Source: UBA2779 sp965232615 (GTDB taxonomy: Bacteria > Spirochaetota > Spirochaetia > DSM-2461). Taken from it: a stretch of DNA of 64,000 nt. The translations under genes were made by a program, and so were the position numbers. Numbering within the stretch: the stretch's first letter is position 1; every line of letters starts with the position of its first letter. Where the stretch lies: positions 1 through 64,000 of the forward strand of contig OZ246985.1 of assembly GCA_965232615.1 (NCBI GenBank), read 5' to 3'. Positions 1 through 8,057 of the stretch are shown in pieces. The notes beneath the pieces were generated by a model. The model was not told where the DNA came from. It made no database searches and saw nothing but the letters and a program-made list of their open reading frames with translations.

Positions 1-1
1 T

Positions 2-235
2 TTAACACTGATCGCATTGATCAGGGAGGTTCTGGGGGCTGGAACGATTACGATACTTCCTGGTGGAAAAACATTTCGACTTCCCGGTCTGTCCAATTCT
101 CCTGCCCGTGTTTTTGGATATCCGGCTGGAGCGCTTATAGTTGTCGGATTTCTACAGGCATTTTTTCGATGGTTGGGGAGTCATCCTTCCTTGTCCAGGA
201 GTAAAAATAAACAGGGTGAGGGAAACCAGGAATGA
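2..235 (+). CDS. rnfE: Rnf complex subunit RnfE (3' end only)
   Basis: The window opens inside this gene. The last 77 residues read in frame from base 2 and include the IREVLGAGTI segment and a hydrophobic stretch (AGALIVVGFLQAFFRWLG) typical of the C-terminal membrane part of RnfE/RsxE. RnfE is an integral membrane subunit of the ferredoxin:NAD+ oxidoreductase that couples electron transfer to ion export. Its stop overlaps the start of rnfA in an ATGA, so the genes are translationally coupled. Assignment rests on the short C-terminus and on the usual rnfCDGEAB order, with rnfA and rnfB following directly. Confidence 0.85.
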   Translation, partial: LTLIALIREVLGAGTITILPGGKTFRLPGLSNSPARVFGYPAGALIVVGFLQAFFRWLGSHPSLSRSKNKQGEGNQE

Positions 236-825
236 CATACATTGGAATCATTTTTACTTATGTCTTTGTCAGCAACCTTGTACTGACTCAGTTCCTTGGA
301 TTATGTCCATTCACAGGGGTCTCCAATAAAACAGAAAATGCCGCGGGCATGGGCTTTGCTGTAATATTTGTCATGTCGACGGCCACTCTGATTACATGGG
401 CTTTTCATAATTTTGTTTTAAAGCCTTTAAGCATTGAATATCTGCAGACTGTAATTTTTATTCTTGTTATTGCGTCTCTGGTTCAACTTGTTGAAATCGT
501 TGTACGAAAAACTTCTCCACCACTCTACCAGGCCCTGGGGATTTATTTACCCCTCATCACCACAAACTGTGGTGTGTTGGGTATTGCATTGATCAGTGTC
601 AGGGAAGAATATAATGCTATTGAGAGTCTCTCAGCCGGTTTTTCAGCCGGTGTGGGATTTTTCCTTGCTCTTTTCCTTATGTCTGCTATTCGTGAACGAC
701 TGGATACGGAGAAGGTTCCTCAATATCTTAGAGGTACTCCCATAGCTTTTATTTCCGGCGGCTTGATGGCACTGGCTTTTATGGCTTTTGACCGTGCTCT
801 GCTAGTCAATATTATCGGAGGTTAG
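232..825 (+). CDS. rnfA: Rnf complex membrane subunit RnfA
   Basis: A 197-residue, very hydrophobic protein with about six membrane segments, the normal size and topology of RnfA/RsxA. Recognisable family segments are FVSNLVLTQFLGLCPF near the N-terminus and LPLITTNCGVLGIAL in the middle; the conserved Cys in each is used in the family for a membrane-embedded iron-sulfur centre shared with the homologous partner subunit. It starts at ATG 232, overlapping the rnfE stop, and ends 1 bp before rnfB, so the three form one transcript. The complex oxidises ferredoxin with NAD+ and drives Na+ or H+ export, which fits a fermentative anaerobe. Confidence 0.95.
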   Translation: MTYIGIIFTYVFVSNLVLTQFLGLCPFTGVSNKTENAAGMGFAVIFVMSTATLITWAFHNFVLKPLSIEYLQTVIFILVIASLVQLVEIVVRKTSPPLYQALGIYLPLITTNCGVLGIALISVREEYNAIESLSAGFSAGVGFFLALFLMSAIRERLDTEKVPQYLRGTPIAFISGGLMALAFMAFDRALLVNIIGG

Positions 826-826
826 A

Positions 827-1645
827 GTGGATAGTCTTCTTCGGATATTGAGTGCTGTCCTTTCTACATCAATATTCGCGTCATTACTTGGAGTCGGGCT
901 TGCAGTTGTTTCCAGAAAATTCAGCGTCAGTCGAAGTCCTGTCCTGGAAAAACTTATCTCTGTATTACCGGGATTGAACTGTGGGGGTTGCGGATATTCA
1001 GGTTGTGAGGCATATGCCGCAGCTCTGGCAGAAGAGATAGATACGGAACCCGGGAGATGTTGCCCTGGTGGTCCCGAAGTTTCAAATGCACTTTCTCAAA
1101 TACTGGGAATTGAATCAGTGGAGAATTCCAAACGTATGGTAGCACATCTGGCCTGTCAGGGAGGGGATGGCATCGCTGTTCGAGATTTTCTTTATCATGG
1201 ATATGCTGATTGCGAAGCTGTCAAGGTACATTTTGAAGGAGATAAAGGATGTAAGTATGGTTGTCTTGGACTTGGCAGTTGTATAAAATCCTGTCCTGTC
1301 GATGCCATATCATATTTGGATAATGGATTGGTCGATGTTGATCAATCTCGTTGCATAGCCTGTGGAAGTTGTGTTACAGTATGTCCGTCCGGGGTTATGA
1401 GGATGATCCCGGCCGATGCACAGTGGTTTGTTGCATGTAATTCATTGGATAAAGCAAAGACAACCAGATCTCTGTGTCGTCTTGGATGCATCGGTTGTCG
1501 TATCTGTGAGCGAAAAGCCCCTGATGCAGGCTTCTCCATTACAGACAATCTTGCAAGCCTGACTTATGAAAAAGATGGTACGATCGGAAATGACGAAGCA
1601 GCAGAAGCCTGTCCGTCAAAATGTATAGTTAGAATCAATAATTAA
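827..1645 (+). CDS. rnfB: Rnf complex ferredoxin-like subunit RnfB
   Basis: A 272-residue protein with an N-terminal membrane anchor (about residues 5-28), then the 4Fe-4S domain with LNCGGCGYSGCEAYA, then ferredoxin-type clusters with CLGLGSCIKSCP and CIACGSCVTVCP. RnfB is the electron-entry subunit that takes electrons from reduced ferredoxin. The start is GTG at 827, one base after the rnfA stop, preceded by GGAGG inside the end of rnfA. An additional cysteine set near the C-terminus (CRLGCIGCRICERKAP and EACPSKCI) suggests more clusters than in the enterobacterial protein, a pattern seen in anaerobe RnfB. It is the last gene of the rnf operon here. Confidence 0.95.
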   Translation: MDSLLRILSAVLSTSIFASLLGVGLAVVSRKFSVSRSPVLEKLISVLPGLNCGGCGYSGCEAYAAALAEEIDTEPGRCCPGGPEVSNALSQILGIESVENSKRMVAHLACQGGDGIAVRDFLYHGYADCEAVKVHFEGDKGCKYGCLGLGSCIKSCPVDAISYLDNGLVDVDQSRCIACGSCVTVCPSGVMRMIPADAQWFVACNSLDKAKTTRSLCRLGCIGCRICERKAPDAGFSITDNLASLTYEKDGTIGNDEAAEACPSKCIVRINN

Positions 1646-1704
1646 GGGGATGAGTTGCAGTTTATTGCCATGGGGAGGACGGCAATGAAGTATGGAATAC
1701 CTGG

Positions 1705-3681
1705 ATGAGTAAGGTGAAACTAATTTTCGGCACACAAAATGCAGTACCTGCTGCTGAACCCCATGACTTTTATGAGAAGATCTATGCCAGGGCTTTGAAA
1801 CCCTTCCTTACAACAATATACAATCATTCCAATATCTGTACTACACTTTTTTATTCCGGGTCATTGTTGGAATGGATCAATAAACATCATCCGGAATTCA
1901 TAGATGTTCTTGCTGAATTAATGGGCAATAAGTCAATTGAAATTCTCAGTGGTGCGTATTGGGAGCCAATGCTTTCGTTAATCCCGTCATCTGATCGAAC
2001 CAGTCAAATTGAGCTGATGACAACTTATTTAAGGCAGAAATTCAGTAAACGTTCAATGGGAAGCTGGATCTCCGGTCAGGTGTGGGAGTCCTATCTTGCT
2101 TCATCTCTACGATCAACTGGTATGGATTATGCCTTTCTTACTGAGCGAGCTTTTCCATGGTGTCAGAGAAAGATTCAACCTCCGGTTATCGCGGAAGATC
2201 AGGGAAAGACCATCGTCCTTTTTCCCGTCATGGATAGACTTGCCGATGAATTCCTGAAAGTACCGCCAGAACGAATCATTGAATCACTGTATGAGCTCAA
2301 TTCAATGGGCGAGAAGGAATCTGTTGTTACACTTATTCTTGATGGTCAGAAATTTGGAAGTGGAAGCAGTTTTAGGATTTGCTATGATGATAAATGGCTT
2401 GAGCGGTTTTTCAAGGCTATTGCCGATTCTCATTCATGGCTTGAATGTATTCATCCCAGGCAGTATCTCCGTGATTCCAGCAGAATCATGGAAAGAGCAT
2501 ACATGTCCGGACCATCATACAAATCACTGATGACCTGGGCCTTAAATGGTGTGGAAGATTCATCAAACACGCCTCAGAATCAAGTATCAACAGATTATCG
2601 AGTACTTGAATCCTATCGAAAGTTTTTTACGAAGTATCGTGAAAGCAATTTCCTTTACGCCAAGATGATCCACATCGTTGTTCTGTCAAACCAGATACGA
2701 GGGGATAAGGAACGCAAAAAAAACGCGAAAGAAGCATTATGGCGAGGTCAGGAGCATTACGCGTATTGGCATGGTCCTTCAGGTGGTATCTACAGGAGTC
2801 GTTTACGGTATCATGCATACAATGCTTTAATTGAAGCTGAAAAAATCACCCGGGAAAGAGGGGTCTTCAAAGCCGCGCTGACTTCAATGGATTTCGATAT
2901 GGATGGCGAATTGGAATTCCTGTACCATGGTACTAATTTGAATGCCTATGTTCATAAGATGGGTGGTGTTTTATTTGAATTGGACTACCTGCCCATGGCC
3001 CATAATTACCTGGCAACTTTTTCCAGATACAGGGAGGACTATCATTCGCCTGTCATTGTCAGCAAAGGTTATGATACCTATCCCCGCCATGCCTTTATTG
3101 ATCATATTTATAAATCTGGAGATGAATTCATCCGGCAGAAAAGCCCTTTCCCATATATACAATATACAAAGGAAGAATTAGTCAGGGATCAATCAAGAAT
3201 TATGCTTCGTGCTGTAGGACCAGCGAATAGCATCGATAATGCATTACAGCTTGACAAAACATATCTCTTCCACCGGAATTCAATGGAAGTTGAATACAGA
3301 TTCACAAATTTAACTCATAAAACGCTGAAGTTTTCATGGGGTTCCGAAATAAACCTGGCTCTTGCGAACGATCCAGATTTACGGAAAGTCTTTCTTAACA
3401 TGGATTATCCTGATAAGGAAGCCGCTGAAGACAGTGGTTTGGATTCCGATGTAAAAAGCTGGATCATACTGGATGAAGAAAGAACTGTATTACTGCAATT
3501 CAATCTATCAGAACCATCCAGGTTATTAAGAAAACCGATGTTTGCCGATTTTCGTGATGGAGGAGAGTTCTGCCACGGCTATCAGGGGAGTTTATTCATG
3601 CCGATAAAAGAATTTGAGCTTTCACCGGCCACTCCACAGGTATTCAAGATATCCCTGCAGATAATACGGCCTAAGAAGTGA
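1705..3681 (+). CDS. GH57-like (4-alpha-glucanotransferase-type) protein with degenerate active site
   Basis: A 658-residue protein with the layout of glycoside hydrolase family 57 glucanotransferases: N-terminal barrel, then a C-terminal beta domain of the DUF1925/DUF1926 type. FGTQNAVP near the start replaces the usual His-Gln-Pro motif 1, and SGAYWEPMLSLIP corresponds to motif 2. In the nucleophile motif (WLTERVWE in the Thermococcus litoralis enzyme, Glu123) this protein reads WISGQVWE with Gly124 in the nucleophile position. The acid/base Asp appears kept in LILDGQKFG (Asp213). It could be a carbohydrate-binding or regulatory pseudoenzyme rather than a transferase. It starts at ATG 1705, about 60 bp after rnfB, and its 3' end overlaps the convergent gene by 11 bp. 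Confidence 0.7.
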   Translation: MSKVKLIFGTQNAVPAAEPHDFYEKIYARALKPFLTTIYNHSNICTTLFYSGSLLEWINKHHPEFIDVLAELMGNKSIEILSGAYWEPMLSLIPSSDRTSQIELMTTYLRQKFSKRSMGSWISGQVWESYLASSLRSTGMDYAFLTERAFPWCQRKIQPPVIAEDQGKTIVLFPVMDRLADEFLKVPPERIIESLYELNSMGEKESVVTLILDGQKFGSGSSFRICYDDKWLERFFKAIADSHSWLECIHPRQYLRDSSRIMERAYMSGPSYKSLMTWALNGVEDSSNTPQNQVSTDYRVLESYRKFFTKYRESNFLYAKMIHIVVLSNQIRGDKERKKNAKEALWRGQEHYAYWHGPSGGIYRSRLRYHAYNALIEAEKITRERGVFKAALTSMDFDMDGELEFLYHGTNLNAYVHKMGGVLFELDYLPMAHNYLATFSRYREDYHSPVIVSKGYDTYPRHAFIDHIYKSGDEFIRQKSPFPYIQYTKEELVRDQSRIMLRAVGPANSIDNALQLDKTYLFHRNSMEVEYRFTNLTHKTLKFSWGSEINLALANDPDLRKVFLNMDYPDKEAAEDSGLDSDVKSWIILDEERTVLLQFNLSEPSRLLRKPMFADFRDGGEFCHGYQGSLFMPIKEFELSPATPQVFKISLQIIRPKK

Positions 3682-4879
3682 AGTTCATTCTTTCGTAGAT
3701 TGATATTATCCATCTCCGGGATTCGTTATAATAATCTGCGGATGCCAGAGAAAATGATGATATGGCTTTTCGGAAATCCTCTCTGTAGTAGTATGCCTGT
3801 CCCAGATAGTAATGAATTCTACTTTTCATCTCCATATCGATCCCATTGGAAGATGAAAGTGCAAATAACTCCTCGGATGACTTGTCCCAGTCCTTCTGAG
3901 CAAATGAGCCTTCTAAAACAATTTTTCGCAATGCTTCCTGTCTCCTGTTTTGAGAGGAACCATGATCGACAGACAGAACATGAGGAATCAATAACTCAGG
4001 TGCATCAATCTTGATCGATCTGATAATCGACTGGATGATGTGCTCTGCTTCAGTACTGATTGGCTGGTGTGGCGGCATGGTGACACTGACTTCAGGTAGA
4101 AATGATCCATCCGGCATTTTCCCTGAAAGCCTGAGCTGTGGCAGAGGAGTTGAACGAAGAGCCGAGGTTTTTCCGTCTTCATCATAGGTAATAACAATGG
4201 CTGGAGATAATGCAGCATAGTCCAGCATTTGCGCATGGGCGTAATCAAAGAGTTCCGCATCCACTGCAGCATAATAGAATGGAACTTTCGAGACTGGCTT
4301 GTCGATGTAAGCAGCTGATGTATCCGTTGATCGGCCAATGATTCTTGCATGATCAAGTATTTCCGGTTTGCTGATGAAACGAAGACTGCGAAAGACAATG
4401 ATCTCACGATCCTCTTTATCCACTGTATATTTTATTTCAACACCTGAATCCATTTGTTTTACTTCAAAATCCAGAAATGCGGCGATGTCCGTATTCATGT
4501 TACTTCTTGATTCAACAACGACTGGAAGAGGAAAGTAATTCCGCCATTCCTGGAATGTGTTGAAAGGTTTGTTGTCAACCACAGAGATGACAGCATACCA
4601 CCACTCCCTTCCACCTGGAGGATGATCGGTATAGGTCTCTATACCGGGTGAAATCACTTTGATAACCCTGGCTATTGATTGATTATTCTGCGATATTTTC
4701 TCATAGTGGCGAATAATTCTGTATTTAACTCCTGAACTCTTAGAATGATCACGCCAGGTGAGTATTACTTCCGAGCCATTACTTTCTACATTGATATCAG
4801 AAACTGAATAAGAATTCTGACCGAATAATGCCGCTGTAAAGAATAAAAACAAGGCACATGGGATTCCTGTATATTTCAT
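3671..4879 (-). CDS. Exported protein with fibronectin-III-like and TPR-like regions
   Basis: About 402 residues from the ATG at 4879, which gives a clean signal peptide (MKYTGIPCALFLFFTAALFG). A start six codons further upstream is also open. The mature N-terminus (about residues 25-110) has the ILTWRDHSKSSGVKYRIIRH pattern of a fibronectin type III fold. The C-terminus (IHYYLGQAYYYREDFRKAIS) looks like a tetratricopeptide repeat. Together these suggest a periplasmic or surface scaffold protein. I do not recognise a named family. It converges on the GH57-like gene and is divergent from fliG. Confidence 0.6.
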   Translation of the reverse strand: MKYTGIPCALFLFFTAALFGQNSYSVSDINVESNGSEVILTWRDHSKSSGVKYRIIRHYEKISQNNQSIARVIKVISPGIETYTDHPPGGREWWYAVISVVDNKPFNTFQEWRNYFPLPVVVESRSNMNTDIAAFLDFEVKQMDSGVEIKYTVDKEDREIIVFRSLRFISKPEILDHARIIGRSTDTSAAYIDKPVSKVPFYYAAVDAELFDYAHAQMLDYAALSPAIVITYDEDGKTSALRSTPLPQLRLSGKMPDGSFLPEVSVTMPPHQPISTEAEHIIQSIIRSIKIDAPELLIPHVLSVDHGSSQNRRQEALRKIVLEGSFAQKDWDKSSEELFALSSSNGIDMEMKSRIHYYLGQAYYYREDFRKAISSFSLASADYYNESRRWIISIYERMNFTS

Positions 4880-4934
4880 CTTTCTTATTATCGGCAAAGT
4901 TTACTGATCCTGCAATTTCATGCTAATATAGGAT

Positions 4935-6032
4935 ATGAGTGCGATGAGAAGTTCCATAGATATCTATAAACTTGCTTCCAGCCTCCAGAAGCATACCAGG
5001 CCGGAAACTGGAACTGAAAATCTCATCAAAATTACAAGAGAAGAAATCAGCAATAAAGCAGCCAAGTTCCTGATACTGTCAGGAGCAGATGAAGCTGCAA
5101 GAATAATTGCCAGACTGAAACCGGAAGAAATTGAAGAGATTACCAGGCAAATAATCAGGATTCGCCGAGTCGATACCAGTGAGGCAAAAACCCTCATCAA
5201 TGAAGCTGGTCAGTATTTTGGTGACATCGAAGTTAAAAAGGTTACAGGGGGTGTTGATGCTGCAAGGAGTATACTGTCGAAAGCTTTCGGGGATGCCAAA
5301 GCTGAGAAGCTTCTTGAAAAATCGTTGCCTGATGACCAGAAAAAACCATTCTACTTCCTGAATGATCTCACTGCTTCTCAGCTGATTGGCTTGCTTCAAA
5401 AGGAAAACCCAAGAACTCTGGCTCTGGTATCAGCGTATATTGAACCACTGATGGCATCCCGCTTACTCAGATCTCTGCCAGACAAAGAACGAGTTGAAAT
5501 CATTCTTCGAATGGCACGTACAGAAAAGGTATCCCGGGAAGTCGTTTTAACTGTAGAAGAGACTCTTAGAGAAAAATTGAGGATAATTGGAACTGACGAT
5601 AGTGAAGCTGTTGATGGTCAATCAGTATTGGTCGACATTCTTCGATGTATGAATAAAGGTGATGAGAAACGTCTTTTAGAGGAACTCAATCAGGCTGATG
5701 GTACACTGGCTGAACAGATCAAAAGCAAACTGTATACCATGGATTTGATTCTGGACATGCGGGAAACGGATCTACAGGATCTGTTACGGGAATTTACAGA
5801 CAAAGACATTGCCAGAATGCTCAAAGGACAAACTCAGGATATTAAAGACAGAATGATAGGTGCTCTCAGTATGAGACGCCGCCTATTGGTGGATGAAGAA
5901 ACGGATCTGTCCGGCCCTGTCCATGAAAAGGAAGTCGATGGGATCAGTCAGGAATTTCTTAAAAAGCTGCGTCTGGGAGAGGAAGAGGGGACATACTTGA
6001 TTGACAGAGGTGATGAAGAATTCATTGATTGA
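4935..6032 (+). CDS. fliG: Flagellar motor switch protein FliG (FliG1-like paralogue)
   Basis: A 365-residue protein with three FliG domains. The N-terminal region (about 38-120) has AAKFLILSGADEAARIIARL, the middle domain carries ENPRTLALVSAYIEP in place of the canonical EHPQTIA, and the C-terminal domain has LLREFTDKDIARMLKGQ with charged residues in the torque-helix region. FliG sits at the rotor-stator interface of the flagellar motor. Spirochaetes normally carry two FliG proteins; the changed EHPQ motif and the extra C-terminal tail of about 30 residues favour the divergent FliG1 type. No other flagellar genes are in the window. A weak GGA lies before ATG 4935; an ATG three codons further on is an alternative. 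Confidence 0.8.
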   Translation: MSAMRSSIDIYKLASSLQKHTRPETGTENLIKITREEISNKAAKFLILSGADEAARIIARLKPEEIEEITRQIIRIRRVDTSEAKTLINEAGQYFGDIEVKKVTGGVDAARSILSKAFGDAKAEKLLEKSLPDDQKKPFYFLNDLTASQLIGLLQKENPRTLALVSAYIEPLMASRLLRSLPDKERVEIILRMARTEKVSREVVLTVEETLREKLRIIGTDDSEAVDGQSVLVDILRCMNKGDEKRLLEELNQADGTLAEQIKSKLYTMDLILDMRETDLQDLLREFTDKDIARMLKGQTQDIKDRMIGALSMRRRLLVDEETDLSGPVHEKEVDGISQEFLKKLRLGEEEGTYLIDRGDEEFID

Positions 6033-6063
6033 CAAATCTGAAAGTTCTCAAATAAAATACAGA

Positions 6064-7878
6064 ATGACTGCTCACGAATTACGGCGTAAATACATAGATT
6101 TTTTCATCTCCAAAAATCATGTTGAAATCTCAGGTAAGTCGCTCATACCTGATAACGATCCAACAGTACTTTTTACAACGGCCGGCATGCATCCCCTGGT
6201 TCCCTATCTTCTCGGTCAGGAACATCCGGCGGGGAACAGACTGGTCGATGTGCAAAAGTGTATTCGAACCGGTGATATTGAATCCGTAGGAGATACTTCT
6301 CATTTAACTTTTTTTGAAATGCTGGGAAATTGGTCCTTGCGCGACTATTTCAAAAAGGAAGCCCTCACCTGGAGCCTGGAATTTCTCACCTCACCAGAGT
6401 ATCTGGGTCTGGATGTGAACAGGATCTCCGTTACTGTTTTTGAGGGCGACGAAAATGCTCCATTCGACCAGGAATGCTATGATACCTGGATCGATCTGGG
6501 AATTCCTGCGGAACGCATTCATGCCCTACCCAAAGAAGATAATTGGTGGGGGCCGGCAGGACAGACTGGCCCATGTGGACCTGATTCAGAGATGTTTTAC
6601 GATACCTGCATTGAAGCCTGTGGTCCCGATTGCCGCCCCGGTTGTTCCTGTGGGAAGTATTTCGAGGTATGGAACGATGTATTCATTCAATATGACAAGC
6701 AGGCTGATGGCAGCTATAAACTTCTGCCCAGACCCTGTGTCGATACTGGAATGGGTGTCGAACGAACATTAACCATGCTCCTTGGGCAAAAAAATGTCTA
6801 CGAAACCGAGATTTTCATACCTTTAATTGATGCAATTGCCAACATCAGCGGGCGGTCGTATCAGGAAAATGATGTTACAATCACCTCCTTCCGCATAATT
6901 GCCGATCATATAAAAACATCTGTCATGATACTTGGAGATGACAATGGTGTTAAACCATCCAACCTGGGACAGGGCTACATACTTCGGCGCTTGATCCGCC
7001 GGGCCGTTCGCCATGGACTAAAACTTGGCATACAGGATAATTTTCTTGGCATCCTTGCCGATTCTGTTCTGGAGATTTACGCGGGGATTTACGATGAACT
7101 CACGGACAGACGGGACATCATCATCAGTGAATTAGCCCTGGAGGAAACACAGTTCCGCAAAACACTGGAGCATGGACACAGGGAGTTTGATAAACTTATC
7201 CCGGAACTGCAGAAAAATCCCGACAGAATTATTCCCGGACAGGTCGCCTTCCATCTCTATGATACGTACGGTTTCCCCATAGAACTCACCGAGGAACTGG
7301 CAGCTGAACACGATATGACAGTGGATAAGGATGGATTTGAGAAAGCCTTCAAAATCCACCAGAAAACATCCAGAAAAGGGGCAGATCGAACATTCAAGGG
7401 CGGTTTGGCTGACAATTCCGTCATGTCAACAAGGTATCATACTGCCACTCACCTGCTCCATGAGGCTCTAAGAGAGACCCTGGGTGACCATGTGGCTCAA
7501 AAAGGATCAAACATCACAACAGAACGCCTTCGTTTTGACTTTGTCCATCCCCAGCCCATGACTTCTGAAGAAAAGACCAGAGTGGAAGCTCTGGTCAACA
7601 AAAAAATTTCTGAGAACCTGAGTGTTACAATGGATACCATGACTCTACAGGAAGCTCGTGATTTGAATGCCCGAGCACTCTTTGAAGGTAAATACGATGA
7701 ACAGGTGAAGGTTTATCGCATCGGTAACTTCTCAATGGAAGTCTGTGGGGGGCCTCATGTACAATCCATTGGCGAACTGGGAGTTTTCAAAATCGTCAAG
7801 GAGCAATCCATATCACGGGGAGTCAGACGAATCCGGGGAGTTCTCACTGAGCAGCAGGACGTTTCGAATAGCGGCTGA
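6064..7878 (+). CDS. alaS: Alanyl-tRNA synthetase, short spirochaete form
   Basis: Charges tRNA-Ala with alanine. The start is taken at ATG 6064 (MTAHELRRKYIDFF), the canonical N-terminus; the open frame runs upstream over the end of fliG but that part is not family-like. The class II catalytic core is clear: TAGMHPLVPYLLG, TFFEMLGNWSLRDYF, GCGK-type Cys residues, and GYILRRLIRRAVRHG. The editing domain carries HTATHLLHEAL and the CGGPH zinc motif near the C-terminus. At about 604 residues it lacks the C-terminal oligomerisation/DHHA1 region of the usual 870-residue enzyme, as in Treponema and Borrelia. The last eight residues run into a stretch resembling a decayed insertion element. Confidence 0.95.
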   Translation: MTAHELRRKYIDFFISKNHVEISGKSLIPDNDPTVLFTTAGMHPLVPYLLGQEHPAGNRLVDVQKCIRTGDIESVGDTSHLTFFEMLGNWSLRDYFKKEALTWSLEFLTSPEYLGLDVNRISVTVFEGDENAPFDQECYDTWIDLGIPAERIHALPKEDNWWGPAGQTGPCGPDSEMFYDTCIEACGPDCRPGCSCGKYFEVWNDVFIQYDKQADGSYKLLPRPCVDTGMGVERTLTMLLGQKNVYETEIFIPLIDAIANISGRSYQENDVTITSFRIIADHIKTSVMILGDDNGVKPSNLGQGYILRRLIRRAVRHGLKLGIQDNFLGILADSVLEIYAGIYDELTDRRDIIISELALEETQFRKTLEHGHREFDKLIPELQKNPDRIIPGQVAFHLYDTYGFPIELTEELAAEHDMTVDKDGFEKAFKIHQKTSRKGADRTFKGGLADNSVMSTRYHTATHLLHEALRETLGDHVAQKGSNITTERLRFDFVHPQPMTSEEKTRVEALVNKKISENLSVTMDTMTLQEARDLNARALFEGKYDEQVKVYRIGNFSMEVCGGPHVQSIGELGVFKIVKEQSISRGVRRIRGVLTEQQDVSNSG

Positions 7879-7904
7879 GAGGGATTCTCTGAAAAACACA
7901 TTCC

Positions 7905-8035
7905 TTTCAACCTTTTTTCTACTGCAACAGCGTTGTCAGAATGTTCGCACTTCGCACAGTCCTACAGCTCCGTTGCTACCTACCTGTTCTGCACGCAGAC
8001 ACGTAGCCTTGTATCCGGGGAGTAACATCTGGGGG
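7905..8035. mobile_element. Decayed copy of the small inverted-repeat element (internal part)
   Basis: The stretch between alaS and the penicillin-binding protein gene resembles the interior of the larger elements at 26034 and 43756: a T-rich block, CTGCAACAGCGTTGTCAGAA (compare CTGCGTTGTCAAAA), then GCACGCAGACACGTAGCCTTG (compare GCACGCAGACAGGCCGCCTTG). The terminal GGGCACCTC repeats are no longer recognisable. This is by-eye similarity only, so ends are approximate. Confidence 0.4.
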
Positions 8036-8057
8036 TCAGATGGACTGGAGTCCTTGA

